Assembly: GCF_024679095.1 (NCBI RefSeq)
Contig: NC_066509.1
Coordinates: 17,397,015 to 17,461,014, forward strand
Direction: 5' to 3'
From: Eriocheir sinensis
Taxonomy: Eukaryota; Arthropoda; Malacostraca; Decapoda; Varunidae
DNA: 64,000 nt
Under the pieces are notes generated by a model. The model saw only the letters and a program-made list of their open reading frames with translations. It was not told where the DNA came from and searched no databases. Within the stretch, counting starts at the first letter, position 1. Each line of letters begins with the position of its first letter. Shown here piece by piece: positions 11,513 through 23,149 of the stretch. The position numbers were made by a program, and so were the translations under genes.

Positions 11513-11645
11513 GCCGCAAAATCAAATGTCACTGATGGTAGTGATGACATGGAAAAAAGCTTTGTAACAAGACGGGAGTGATTTAGGTGGAGGGTAATTG
11601 ATTTTTTATATGCTTTAATCATAAAATATAGTTTAGTGACTCGTA

Positions 11646-11752
11646 AGGCCCCTTTCACACGGCGCGGGCGAGACCCTCGTCCGCACTTATGAGGGAACCC
11701 GCGTAAACTTATGACTGATGCAGGATCCATACGAGCTCTCGTATGGATCCTG
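11646..11752. mobile_element. PIF-like terminal fragment with a perfect palindrome
   Basis: After TAA, the sequence GGCCCCTTTCACACGGC is of the kind seen at PIF/Harbinger ends. At 11721-11735 CAGGATCCATACGAG is followed, after 2 bases, by its exact reverse complement at 11738-11752. The palindrome lies directly against the GGGGCCGTATCC end of the next element. Class assignment is inference; the palindrome is seen directly. Confidence 0.45.
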
Positions 11753-12500
11753 GGGCCGTATCCTCGTCAACTATTAATACTAAACTTGATATTAACTTTT
11801 GACTTTACTATTAACTTCACTCTCAAAGTGTATCCTCACCAACTATTAGCCTAATCCCTACTATTAACCTCGGTATTAACTTGGGAGTGCTGGCGAGGAC
11901 TTCTAAACACTTAATAGGACAGTTCATAGTAAATCCCAGACCCAGACCCATATCAACATGGCCGCCGGAGTTCCTCGCCTAGCCCACCTCCGCACTTTTA
12001 TAGATCGAAAGGACTCTTTGGAGCTGTATAACGATGATGAACTTGTCAAGAGGTACATATTAGACCGTGCAGGAATGGAATATGTGACTGATTTGGTGAG
12101 AAGAGAGCTACAAGATCCAGTTCAAAGGGAGCATTCCCTCACCCCGGGATTGAAAATGATTTTGACTTAAGATACTTGGCTACAGGAAAAATGCAGCAGT
12201 GTTCAAGTGATGAGTTTGGGGTAAGCCAAAGTAGTGTAAGCAGGGTGATTGCGGAAACTCTGGCCGCCCTTAGTGCCCCGTAGGTAATCAGGAGGTTTAT
12301 CCAGTTTCCCCTTGATAGGGCGGAGATCCGTGAAGAGCATGCAGAATTTTACCAACTTGCCGGTGTTGAGGAAGTGATAGAGTGCACTTATGTGAAAATA
12401 ATAGCACCAAAGGAAAACGAAGCAGTTTATGTGAGTAGAGAAAAAAACTTACATAGCTTGTACATACAATTAGTGTTTGATGCCTTTGTAATTGATTAAA
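11753..12500 (+). pseudogene. PIF/Harbinger (HARBI1-like) transposase fragment, PIF-1
   Basis: A probable terminal sequence GGGGCCGTATCCTCGTCAAC leads to an ATG at 11958. The protein starts MAAGVPRLAHLRTFIDRKDS, contains DRAGMEYVTDLVRREL, and after a frameshift near 12166 continues LRYLATGKMQQCSSDEFGVS and SRVIAETLAAL. An in-frame TAG follows at about 12281. The strand continues through RRFIQFPLD and IECTYVKIIAPKENEAVYVS to a stop near 12499. ECTYVKI corresponds to the segment with the first catalytic Asp, here replaced by Glu, and the second and third acidic residues are missing. The 3' half is lost. The convergent Myb/SANT-like exons at 15145-16417 may be the second gene of this element. 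Confidence 0.8.
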
Positions 12501-14440
12501 ATGTGAGATATTTGAGTTAAGGAAAACGTAACATGGGAAAAAAAAACATTTATTTGTAGAAGAAAGGTACACACATGCAAATGAAAAAGATGACATTAAG
12601 ATTGCATTAAAATGTAATTTAGAATATGATTTATAATTATTGTTGTGCTTTAAAATCGAGTTAGAAAAAACAAATTACTTCTGCCGGTCATTCGTATGGA
12701 GGTAATGGTGGTAAGCAAGTTTGTTAGTGACGTCTGCGAGTGTGAGGGAGGAGCAACGAAAGATCGACGCGACCACATCGCGTAAATATTTATGTTAATA
12801 TTTATGTAAAAATGAGTTACGAAAAATAAAAGAATGAGTACGAGAAAATGGGAAGAAAGTAGATACGTAGAAAATTGTAGTGCGTGATATCTTTAAGTGT
12901 TTGTCTACGTACAAATAATTCTTGAGTGATGGAAAAAAACTATTTTTACTGTTTCCCTTATTTTCTGCGTGTGTTTTTACAATTAAAGAAAATAAAACCC
13001 TATCTTATGCTATCATCATTCTTACTACCAGTGCCATCAGTATCAGGTAAACATATGCATTCATGGTTTCTAGAGTTTAGACGGCATCAGGGAACTGGCA
13101 CACCGGCGAATCGTCCTGCTGGACATTTTGCTGGTGAATGAAATAAGACAGTTCGCGGGTATCGGCGAACTGGCATACAGGCGAAACGTCCAGCCTCCAT
13201 CGTAACCATGGGCCTCATTCAGGGGGGGGAGGGGACACGGGGACAAGTCCCCACCACTTTTCAAAGTGGGGGGACAGCATATCCAGTACTGCCCACCCCC
13301 CTACTTTTCAGCTACAGCTATTATACTAAAGGTTGGAACCTAGTGAGTTCGCGGTCAGTTTATCTTTTAACCAAACTTATGTGGTGAAGACTGTGAAGTA
13401 TATCTCCTGAAGTAATTAACTGTTGTAAAATTTTGTACTTCTTTGAGTTTTATGTAAAAGTTGTGTATTTATTTTACTTGAAAATTGCTTACATAATTAA
13501 ATTAAATGGAATTTGAAGGCCTTCTTGTAGTAGAATGTTCTTGTATTTCTCTGCCAAAAAAAGTTATTTATGTATTTATTTCTTACTCCAGTCATTGATG
13601 CTGGTCACAAATGGAATAAGTGACATTTTGAGGACTTCCTGTGGTAATTATGATCATATACTTAAAAAAAGGTAATTATAACTGTAATAACTTGCTCTTA
13701 CTAAAGTTTTATGTACATATTCACAAATGGATGAAATGGATTAAATCGGACGCCTGCCTTGCACTTCTTTGAAAATTGTAGTTTTATTTGTTACTTGGTT
13801 TGTTTACTTTATTCCAGGTGGAAAGCTGTACTTTTATTTGTTATTTGGTTTCTATTTACAAAGTTCCAGGTGGAAAAACAACTTTATTTTGAATTCAGTG
13901 TATACTTTTCTGGACTATTGTGTTTACTGAGTGAACTGGTGACCAATCTGTTGCTATTTGTGTCTTGCTTGAAGATATTCATCATTGGATTCAAAGCTAT
14001 GGTATTAACGTGCAATAGTCGTCATAACAAAATACGTAGTAATTAATTATATATGTCAACCTATTTATTTTCATGAGATCATGGTATGACCACAGAAAAA
14101 CATAGCTTTTTTATCTTGGCTCTATTACAAAGTTAGTATATAATTACTCATATATTCAATAAAGTAGTGGAGTCCAGTTTTCAGCATCTTTTATTTCTAT
14201 GATAACATACTATGAAATATGTGATATAAATAGCAGTATTCTCATAAGATTGTGATTTAATTATTTATCAATTCTCTTTGAAGGTATTTGTCATTAACTC
14301 TTCATCATATAATTCATGATATACACACTGTGCTTTCCTTGCAGAAATTTAATACAAATTATGTGCGTCAGCTTCTGAAGCATCAAATTTGCACAATTAC
14401 TTCCTTAGAATATTGAGATTTACAGACCCTTCAGTTGCAT
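12500..14440. other. AT-rich stretch without recognisable gene
   Basis: No coding region, terminal repeats or RNA gene could be supported. Minor structure: a C/G-rich patch at about 13215-13310, and a roughly 50-bp unit ending in TCCAGGTGGAAA duplicated in tandem at about 13780-13880. Short open frames here have no recognisable motifs. Confidence 0.6.
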
Positions 14441-14515
14441 AACCTGGCCGTACCTGAATGGTCAGCATGCTGGGCTGGTACATCAGCAAGTTCAGGTTCT
14501 GCCGGTGACCAACGA
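14440..14515 (+). mobile_element. tRNA-like SINE head
   Basis: TGGCCGTACCTGAATGGTCA resembles an A box, and GGTTCTGCC, about 40 bases downstream, resembles a B box. The downstream body is interrupted by the MITE starting at 14520. It is weak and may be an old SINE remnant. Confidence 0.4.
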
Positions 14516-14519
14516 CTGC

Positions 14520-14730
14520 AGTCTGTTCATTTAAGTCTGACACAAGCTGACAACATACACCTAAGCGTGTTCGTAAGCACAGTGCAGATTAGCAGAAAGT
14601 GCTGCGTGAGATAAACACAAACAGAGGTTAAAGAAAATTTGGAAGCCATAGCAGTAGCCAATTAGCACTCAGCTTGCAAACACGCTTAGGTTAATGTTGT
14701 CAGCTTGGGTCGGACTTAAGTGAACAGACT
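14520..14730. mobile_element. MITE with about 52-bp terminal inverted repeats
   Basis: The left arm at 14520-14570 starts AGTCTGTTCATTTAAGTC. The right arm at 14679-14730 is its near-perfect reverse complement (AGTCTGTTCACTTAAGTC). The interior is about 108 bp and non-coding. No clear target duplication was found, so the superfamily is unknown. Confidence 0.7.
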
Positions 14731-15144
14731 TTACCAAGTGACCTGATTGTAACAAAGTATCTTGTAACACCCCGAACTGGGTGCCGGTGCAAATCTCCTC
14801 GTTAAACACTGATAACTTAATCTAGGGAACTCAGAAAAATCTGAGTTAATTAAAGAGTGCTGGCTGTGGGAGCTGAACCAGGGCCCTTCGACATACAAAG
14901 ATATGTCTCCTTCAGTCGAGCCAATAAGTAGATGCCCAATCTCAAGTGAACCAACTCACAATGGCACACATTTTTTTTTTCTGGTAAATTTTGTACTTTG
15001 AATGAATTTGCTAACCATTTCTGTCGAAATACAGCAGAGATTTTTTTTTTCATCCCTTCCACCCTAACCCCCTCAGAAATAAAAAAAAAATTGTGATAAA
15101 ATCATAGCCTTGAGGCAGTAATATTCAGCCCCAGCACAAAAAAA

Positions 15145-16417
15145 TTATGCTGCTGCCCTATGAAAAGCATATCTTAACTCCGATGAAGTAGGTGGTGATT
15201 GTGGTGGAGCAGCTTTATTGTCATCCCTTGCAGTGGCAGGTGTCATTGTGCCAGAAGATGTTGAAGCAGTGGCTGTTGACGGAGTAGCTGATGGTATCTC
15301 TTCCACAAGTAATGAACAATGTGCTGGGACGGTCTCTAGCGATACAGCAGCAGAGCTGAAAAAAAGGGTCATATATTAGTCATGATTAATGCATGTAACT
15401 TAAATAGGTAGTTGAAGAAATAGGGTCATAACGGTGAAATATTACTTATTAACATAAATATTCCACTATTTGTTATTGGTTGTAAAGTAATTGACTGATA
15501 AAGTGTGTATCTACAAAGAATATGAATTTAAAAGTGATTAATAAATTGTTTTAATGAGAATATAAAAGTTTTTGCCACAAACATACAGGCCAGTCAATAT
15601 TTCACTGCTGCTTGACTGCTGCTGCTGCTGCTGCTGCTGTCCTATCCCTAGCACATCATCAGCTGTGTCAATGCTGAATGGCTCTGGTTCCCCTTTGAAT
15701 ACATGAGACGAGCAGCCTATGATGTCATAAACCAGTTTATCTACCACAGTTAATGTCATAGTTAGGTAGGCGCCTGCGCATCTGTGGTGCCACACATGTG
15801 GGGCACTCAGGTGCTGGGGGGAAATGTCATTGTTATGAAGGGGCAGGGGTAAACCAGTGTATGCTGTGAAGCCTTGGTGTGGAAGTTCCCTGTCTGAACT
15901 GTGCAGCTAATCCCCCGCACAGTGAGAGCAGTGAGGGCATTTTTTTTACTCCCTCAGGGGCTGTGCAGCTGAGACAGTGATGTACATGAGTGTGAATGTG
16001 TGAGTGAGTTTGTGTCTGTCTTGGCTACAACCCTTCATTGGGGGAAGATAGCCAAGGTATTTAGATAGACTGATAGTCATTGACAGATGAACATTAAAAA
16101 AATATATACATATCACATATGCAGTTCACTGCTATGAACGTATTAACTTTAAGCTGAAATAAAGGCATTATTTGTGGCCAGTATAGAATTCTGTGAGCAC
16201 GAAAAAAACTAACTAATATAAGTTTTACATTTAAAGACATAACAACTCAAAAAAATTACCAGTCTGCCGCTGCTCATTCATGTACTTGGCAATGCGAGGC
16301 TTTGATTTTTGTTGTACGTTGTACCAACGCCTCTCACAGTCATCCTGCGTACGGGGTCCACTCCCAGGGAAGGCACTGTCAGGGTATAAATGTGAAGCGA
16401 GTTTCTTAATAGTTTCA
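15145..16417 (-). pseudogene. Myb/SANT-like accessory gene, three 3' exons
   Basis: Three minus-strand exons join in frame. Exon A, 16417-16260, encodes a Myb/SANT-like C-terminal helix (TQDDCERRWYNVQQKSKPRI) and ends at donor G|GTAAT. Exon B, 15773-15587, begins after CGCAG, encodes LTVVDKLVYDIIG and a run of eight Gln, and ends at CT|GTATGT. Exon C, 15355-15145, follows TTTTTTTCAG and is Ser/Thr/Ala/Pro-rich up to a stop. Intron phases agree at both junctions. This is the architecture of the DNA-binding partner encoded by PIF/Harbinger transposons or of domesticated MSANTD/NAIF1-like genes. The N-terminal SANT helices are not visible upstream, where (TA)n and PIF-2 begin, so I treat it as truncated. 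It lies convergent to PIF-1. The splice sites were chosen by me and need RNA support. Confidence 0.55.
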
Positions 16418-16786
16418 CTATGGCATGCTATTTATTTCCCATACCTTCTCCAATAACATTTAATTCATGCTGTGATGGAAAGCTAACTTAATAGTTGTTA
16501 TGAACATTGCCATGAATACTCCTTTTCATTACCTACTTTTCTAAAATGCTTTTCTCTAAGTTGGATGATATTACACAATACAGCTATACAAAAAAAATCA
16601 AAAGCATTAACCTTAATTCCATTCTTTTGAATACTTCTAACCTAACATTATATCACCATAAACGGTTTGACCAATGCTATCAAAATAATATTTTAATCTT
16701 ACTTTTCCATTCGCATAAAATTTACCTATTCCGATATAGTCTTAACATAAAATACTTGTAAAAGAATTCAGTGTGTGGCATGCCCC

Positions 16787-17061
<275 letters not shown>

Positions 17062-17094
17062 GAATAAATAAAATAACAGGTAAATATGACTTAA

Positions 17095-17826
17095 AGCCAC
17101 GTCCACACGATCGAGCACTGCCCGTCGGGCAAACACTGTTACCAGATCACGATAGGAAGCGGGAATGAGCGCAGATGACGTCAGAAGCGAGCACCACGGG
17201 GTTATGCCACGTCCACACGGTCGAGCTGTGCCCGGCAGGCTGTGCCCTAACCGGGCAAAGTCTGCAGACTATGCCCGCGAAGGTGTCCACACGGCTGAGT
17301 GTGGTGGTTGGAGGTTAGTCGGCCGTAAGCAGGGGTTGTGAGTTAGTGGTTTAGTGCGGTACGATCACCATGGTGCGCGCCATACTTCGAAAGAAGATAA
17401 CACTCTATACCATTATAATTGGTGCCTGCATCAAAAAGAAAAACAAGAGATCACAGAGACGTGTCTGGTGCCGGGAGTGGTTGCAAAGACGTGAGGTAAT
17501 GGGAAGCTCTGTGACAATCCTACGTGAATTGCAGGATGAAAATGAAAATTTGTTTCGGAATTACATGAGGATGAACATAAACAGTTTTTTTTTTTTTTTA
17601 TACTCTACTGTCGAATGTGGAAACCTACATACAGAGGCAAGAGACAAATATGAGGCAAAGCATTGCACCAGTAGCACGTGTAGAGGCAACTCTCAGATAT
17701 CTGGCTTCTGGGTGTTCCTACACATCACTTTAAAACAGGACGAGGATTTCGAAGCAAAGTTTGTCCATTATCGTTCCAGAAACCTGTGATGCTATATATG
17801 AAGTTCTGAAGGATGATTACATGAAG
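17095..17826 (+). pseudogene. PIF/Harbinger HARBI1-like transposase, first exon (PIF-2)
   Basis: After TTAA the element starts AGCCACGTCCACACGATC, and a second copy of this terminal motif occurs at about 17209. The ATG at 17370 opens a frame with RRVWCREWLQRREVMGSS and LRELQDENENLFRNYMRMN. A T-run and frameshift near 17590-17625 break it, but RVEATLRYLASGCSYTSL and PETCDAIYEVLKDDYMK are readable in other frames. The end at 17826 is a good donor (ATGAAG|GTAAGC), at the same place as in the 61.2-kb copy. No second exon with the catalytic residues follows before 19 kb, so only the N-terminal helix-turn-helix part remains. Confidence 0.78.
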
Positions 17827-17949
17827 GTAAGCTATGTAGAGACTAGAGATCCTACTATTAAAAATGTGATTATGGTTTGTATAGGTATGGACCTATATGT
17901 TGAGTAAAGAGAGACCATGAAGCCAAATTATTACTGTCACTGAGTTCAT

Positions 17950-18105
17950 GGTGGAAAAGCTAAGTAGTGGCGTAAGGCAATCCCAGTCATATACATACAA
18001 TGTATGGCGAGGAGGGAGAAAATACGCGGCAGATTGCCCGGGCCAGGATTAGAACCCGGGCCCGCGGAGTGGTAGCCAGGCACGCTGACCACTAGACCAC
18101 GGAGG
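17950..18105 (-). mobile_element. tRNA-derived SINE
   Basis: On the minus strand, from about 18105, CCGTGGTCTAGTGGTCAGCG (A box) and GGGTTCTAATCCTGG (B box near 18055) form a convincing tRNA-like head. A non-tRNA body follows to about 17950. A functional tRNA is unlikely because the acceptor stem does not pair and a SINE-type body follows. Confidence 0.72.
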
Positions 18106-18109
18106 AGAG

Positions 18110-19060
18110 CAAATGAAATAAGTAAGGAAACACAAGAAGCTCAGAGATACATAAATGGGACTAAATAAAACGAGAAAAGTCGTATATAAAAAGTAGTAAA
18201 TATATAACAAAAACAATGTTGCATTAGTAAAGCTCACATAGGGAAATTAAATTAATAAGACGATTGGGAGGCAGCCAGTGGACGTTGTGAACCTGAATAC
18301 CTCAGCGTAAATTATATCGCTCCAGTTGACAGTTTTCAATTATCGCCGACGAGCGAAATATTACCCACAAGCTGTCCAGACCTTCAATCAACCCTAAGTA
18401 CAGTGACTTTGGTCAAGAGGTACACCATTGGCCAAGCAAAAGTTATATATCACGGCAGCCCCTTAAAATATATAAAAAGAATCGACTGCGCTTCTAATGG
18501 CTGGGGCCGGCCAACTCAAGTAAAAAAAATTCGAGTGGATGAGATATATACAGAAAAGAATTATATTCACAAACATAATTAGATTAAAAAGGTGACTGCA
18601 TGAGTGAATTAATTTATTAATAATATAATTAGTTGATAAATCAATTTGAACAAACAAGAAAATAGATAAGGTGATAAGCAAGCATAAACAAATACAAATA
18701 TGAATAACATAAAAAAATGAAGCTGAAGAAACATTTGAACTTAAACTTTTTTATTACTCTAAACTTTAAAGACTCAGGATGGTGTAGTCAAGACAAGCAG
18801 GAGGCGGAAGAGAAGGAAAGGAAGCGATGATAATCCGTTAGTGTGCAAAATCCATGTTAAAAAAAATTACGCTTCACCACACCGGTTAGTGGGCTAGGCA
18901 GAATACCGGGGCAGAGGAGATGGGAAAAGAGTTGTGGTGAGAGTGAGGGATGGGGGGGCCCAGATGAGAGTGGTAAGGGGCGTTTGAGAGCAGGTTGAGA
19001 TGGGATGAACTGAAAGAAGGAGGCGTGGCGTGGTGTGGGGAGCGCGCAGGTGGGCGGCGT
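18110..19060. other. upstream region of the hormone gene, no gene seen
   Basis: AT-rich until about 18780, then purine-rich and GC-richer (18790-19060). I see no ORF with recognisable motifs. Any enhancers of the hormone gene would be expected here, but I cannot identify one from sequence alone. Confidence 0.5.
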
Positions 19061-19066
19061 GGCAGG

Positions 19067-19073
19067 TATATAT
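19067..19073 (+). promoter_or_regulatory. TATA box of the PDH gene
   Basis: TATATAT lies in a GC-rich context. About 30 bases downstream, TCTCACCATCAG (19093-19104) offers initiator-like TCA motifs, giving a predicted start near 19097-19103. It precedes a non-coding exon that ends in a consensus donor at 19161. Confidence 0.6.
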
Positions 19074-19096
19074 GGTGGCGGCTGCAACGGTGTCTC

Positions 19097-19160
19097 ACCA
19101 TCAGGTCCTCGTCCTTCTTAGCCTCATCAGCTCACCCCTACGACACCCCAACACACTCAA
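19097..19160 (+). other. predicted 5' UTR exon of the PDH gene
   Basis: From the initiator region the sequence runs to CACACTCAA followed by GTAAGTAG, a strong donor (19161). The coding ATG at 20185 lies two bases after a TTTCACACCAG acceptor (20183), so the transcript is expected to splice from 19160 to 20184. No upstream ATG is seen in the exon. This is inference from splice signals; the start is uncertain by several bases. Confidence 0.6.
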
Positions 19161-20059
19161 GTAAGTAGTGGTGGCGGTAGTGGTGGCATATAGTACCAAG
19201 ATTTCGTTAGTATGTATCCATCTCCTCTGAGGCTTTGTTATCAACCTTTTCCCTCTTGTCCTCTTTCATATTCATTTGTGTTTCTTGGTAGTCTTCAGAT
19301 CTTCATTTGTGACTCGTCATCATTTGGTATTATTTATTCTCATTGGGTAATGATTACAAACCTCCTTTTCTAGTATCTTTAAATAAGTAATCTTTATTGT
19401 CTCTAATGTCCCTTTCTCAGTAGTCTCATTCCGAAGAAAAACAACATTCAGTAATATTTCAAGATTATTTAATCTGCCGTCTCATTTAGCATTTGTTTTC
19501 AACATTTTCCCATTATAGTTTCTTAATGCATATATGCCTCCTTTTCCATCCCGAGTTAATGAGTGGGAGAAAGACAAAAAAGGAAAGAAGGTAGGGAGAA
19601 GGTGCGTTGGGAAATAATTTAGCATATTTTTTCCCAGACTCCTTAGATAAATAAAAGGCGACAAACTAGCCTATCCTGTTACATCAACAGCAATTTCCTA
19701 CAGGGAAAACAACATTAAATATTAACACGTTGAGGACATTTCAAGAAATGAACGATTCAAGAACGAGATAATATCAGTAGTTACCAAGCTCGCACGATAA
19801 AAAAAAAATGTTTTGTTTGCTAGTTTAATGGGAATCTGTGTAGGAGGAAATATGAAGAATATTATTTTGGTTAATTATTATCAGACAGTAAAGGAAGGGT
19901 GATGGAGGTATAAAGGTGTTTTACTTAGTAAAAACTTTTCTTTTCCGAGGAGAGGAGAGGCGAAGGAAGGAAAATGACATTTCCTGTACCCTGCAAAATG
20001 TGACCGAGGGAACCAGCTGGTTCAATGTGTGAAGGAAGAAAAGTGTCTCGAAATATACA

Positions 20060-20118
<59 letters not shown>
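20060..20118 (+). repeat. (CA)n microsatellite in PDH intron 1
   Basis: About 59 bases of CA dinucleotides, roughly 65 bp upstream of the acceptor of the signal-peptide exon. Confidence 0.95.
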
Positions 20119-20121
<3 letters not shown>

Positions 20122-20184
20122 GTCCTTTATTCATTTCATCAATTTTTTCCCCGCCCATTTATAGCTAAACTCTTTCACACCAGG

Positions 20185-20603
20185 ATGCGTAAATCCATGT
20201 TCATGGCTGTCCTCATGGTGGTGGCAATCGCCGCTCTCTTCACCCAGGGCACCCAGGGGCAAGAGCTCAAGTACCAGGAACGTGAGGTGAGACTTGGTGA
20301 AGGGGTATGCTATGTGATAATGGCGCATTGCTCATCGCTAAACATACATTCGTTGTTTTCATCTTATCTAACTTGCATTTTATACTAATACCATTGTGAT
20401 TGTTGCCTGCAATGTTAACAAGGCGTATGCCACTCACATAGCTCAGGATGACACACTGAACGCAGTTAAAAGTTTTCTTGTTATTACTTTAAGCATTATG
20501 TGTATTTAACAATCAATGTGGCCAGATTGTTTTAAGGAAACATGAATCCTTCAATAGGAAAGTAATTTTTAAAAAGAACGATTACAAAAGTCCGTCAATG
20601 TGT

Positions 20604-20671
<68 letters not shown>

Positions 20672-21130
20672 TAGGTGGTTTATTCACTGCTTAGCAGCCC
20701 TTAGGCTGAAAACTTGCATAATACAAGAATAGTGGAATACAGTACAGTGGGTAGTAATGAGGTGTGGAAGGGTGGGGGTGGGGGTGGGGGGGTGAGGGTG
20801 AAGACGTGCAGTGTATCGAGGCAAGTGACAGAAGGGTCTCAACCCCTAGGACTGGTGCGAATCTTGGTGTGTGTGTTTCACCTACGGCCTCATCACGAAC
20901 TGGACTCTTCTTCGCAAGCAAGTAACCTCCTGATTAGAGCAAGGTTCATTAGTCGATCTCTGGGTACTGTTGGGACCTTCACACACCACACACCCCATTC
21001 CCCATGCTGAAATGGGGACAGTAACTGCTCCTTGTCAGTGGAAAAATCTCGTCCTGAGGTGGGCTCGAACCTCGCCTGCCAGGCCTTGCAGCGCACCTCT
21101 CTCTCTGGTTACACACTGAGCTACCGAAGC

Positions 21131-21167
<37 letters not shown>

Positions 21168-21857
21168 GGTGGTCATGTGACAGTGGAGGCGTTAAATCTA
21201 CTTCGAGATAGCCGGCACAGCACTGATTCGGTATCTTTCTGTGCGTGTTCGAATGGGTATAAGGGTGTTGTCGTGTCGAGTAGGTCGTTTGGGAGAAGGG
21301 AGGGGGAGTGACAGCAAGTGTCGGTTGCGTTTTTTTTTTTTTTTGAGGAGCGACTTGTCGAAACCCATCATATTTAATTTATAGCGGTCCTAAAGGTTGG
21401 ACAGATTCATCTGGTCTAGCACTCCCTCGTAGGTGGAGTACGAGCTTCCCAGAATTGGCAATTCAACTTTTAGACTCTCCGGTTGACATTATTGGGTCTT
21501 TTTGATAGACGAAGCCCTAATTGGGGAGCCGTAGAGGAGTTTGGGGGTATACATGCAGTTCCTTTGGCGTCTGCTGGGGTGTTCTAATGGACTTCATTGC
21601 ACTCAACATGAAGAGTTTGTAAGAATGATGTAAGAATTGATGATTATGGTGACGTACTTCCCACAGATCAGCTTACTGTCTAGTCTAGAGTGAATCAAAG
21701 AAGTTTGGTGGACACTACGACCTGCAGAGGATAAGTACCAGCTATCAGAGCTGGCGGAGGGAGGCGGTGGTGCTGTGGAAATCCATCATATCGGTTTTGT
21801 TAGTTTTGATGATGAAAGCACGAACCCCCAGCCAACACAAACACACACAATAAGTGT

Positions 21858-21935
<78 letters not shown>

Positions 21936-22099
21936 CTAACCACGGCCTCATGCACAAACCGGGCTCGTAATCGCCAGTAAGTACTCTCGCGATCGGAAAA
22001 AGTTCATTTAAAATAGATCCATGAATAATGCTAAGACTTACACACCACATACCCCATGCCTTTGCTGTCACCATTCACGGCAACTCTCCGTGTGTGCAA

Positions 22100-22176
<77 letters not shown>

Positions 22177-22403
22177 GACCCCATTTCTTCTCGAAATCGT
22201 AATCCATCCATCATTTTCTTCACAATCCCTTATCTGCCCTCACCTGGCCTTACCTGCAGACAATCGCTGAACTGGCACGGCAGATCTACCGGGTGGTGAA
22301 GGGCCCGTGGGCAGCTGGGGTTGTGTCCCACAAACGGAACTCTGAGCTCATCAATTCCATTCTGGGGCTTCCCAAGGTGATGAACGACGCCGGCAGGAGA
22401 TAA
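20185..22403 (+). CDS. PDH: pigment-dispersing hormone (beta-PDH) precursor, two coding exons
   Basis: Coding exons 20185-20286 and 22260-22403 join in phase 0 (GAG|GTGAGA and CCTGCAG|ACA) to give 81 residues. Residues 1-25 are a signal peptide (MRKSMFMAVLMVVAIAALFT, cleavage likely before QELKYQERE). Residues 26-58 are the precursor-related peptide and K59-R60 a dibasic site. Residues 61-78, NSELINSILGLPKVMNDA, match brachyuran beta-PDH. G79 donates the amide and R80-R81 end the protein. The secreted, C-terminally amidated octadecapeptide disperses pigment in crustacean chromatophores and screening cells and is homologous to insect PDF, acting through a class B GPCR. The length fits the usual 78-80 residue precursors. 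Both exons are undamaged. This is the only intact host gene I can recognise here. Confidence 0.95.
20287..22259 (+). other. PDH intron 2, rich in simple repeats and SINEs
   Basis: The intron separates the signal-peptide exon from the hormone exon. It contains TG arrays at about 20598-20670, 21131-21166, 21860-21931 and 22103-22174, and SINE-like sequences. The last TG array ends about 85 bp before the acceptor. Apart from repeats I see no gene in it. Confidence 0.85.
20740..21133 (-). mobile_element. tRNA-derived SINE in PDH intron 2
   Basis: On the minus strand, CGCTTCGGTAGCTCAGTGTG (A box) and GAGGTTCGAGCCCACC (B box near 21065) form the head. The body continues leftward through GGTGTGTGAAGGTCCCAACA and GTGATGAGGCCGTAGGTG to about 20860. 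A related body segment occurs on the minus strand at about 21935-22080, next to another TG array, suggesting a second older copy. Confidence 0.65.
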
Positions 22404-22615
22404 GCGCCCTCACCCCCCCTATGCACATACTTCTACACCATTGTTTGCTCTGCTCTCTAATAATAACAGGTGAGATCACTTCGCCATGGCGATCAGAAAC
22501 ACACTTACTAGCTACTAATTGAATGCTTGTTTGCTACCATACTCATTAAGTAGCTCGCTCGCTCATTCCTTTATGCGTAGGTACTAATGCTATTTATTCA
22601 CTCACTAATACCATT

Positions 22616-22878
<263 letters not shown>

Positions 22879-23149
22879 GCTGCGAGCGCGTAGCAGGTAG
22901 ATTGTATACCTGCCCAGCACACTCATTTCATCAAACTCTTGTGTCAGCATTTTAAGAAGTTAAAATGTCTACACATGAAAAATATATATTATTGTTATAC
23001 TTTTCCCCCTTCCTCTTTTATTTAACAACGAACCTGTTTAGTCATAAATATAAAAACAAAGTGTCAGCCATTTCTGTTATGAATGATTTGTCTTTATTAC
23101 TAATGTTTCACTAATATAATTATTTATGTTGTTAGTGTTAGCATTGTCG

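Noticed and set aside
13759..14046. Hydrophobic 95-residue ORF
   Set aside because: AT-rich, and partly created by a tandem duplication; no start context or homology recognised.
17176..17183. Perfect CRE-like palindrome TGACGTCA upstream of the PDH gene
   Set aside because: It lies in the terminal region of a PIF element about 1.9 kb from the predicted start; one 8-mer is not enough to claim regulation.
18040..18105. Candidate functional tRNA gene
   Set aside because: A and B boxes are good, but the acceptor stem does not pair and a SINE body follows. The same applies to the heads near 351, 21065 and 39000.
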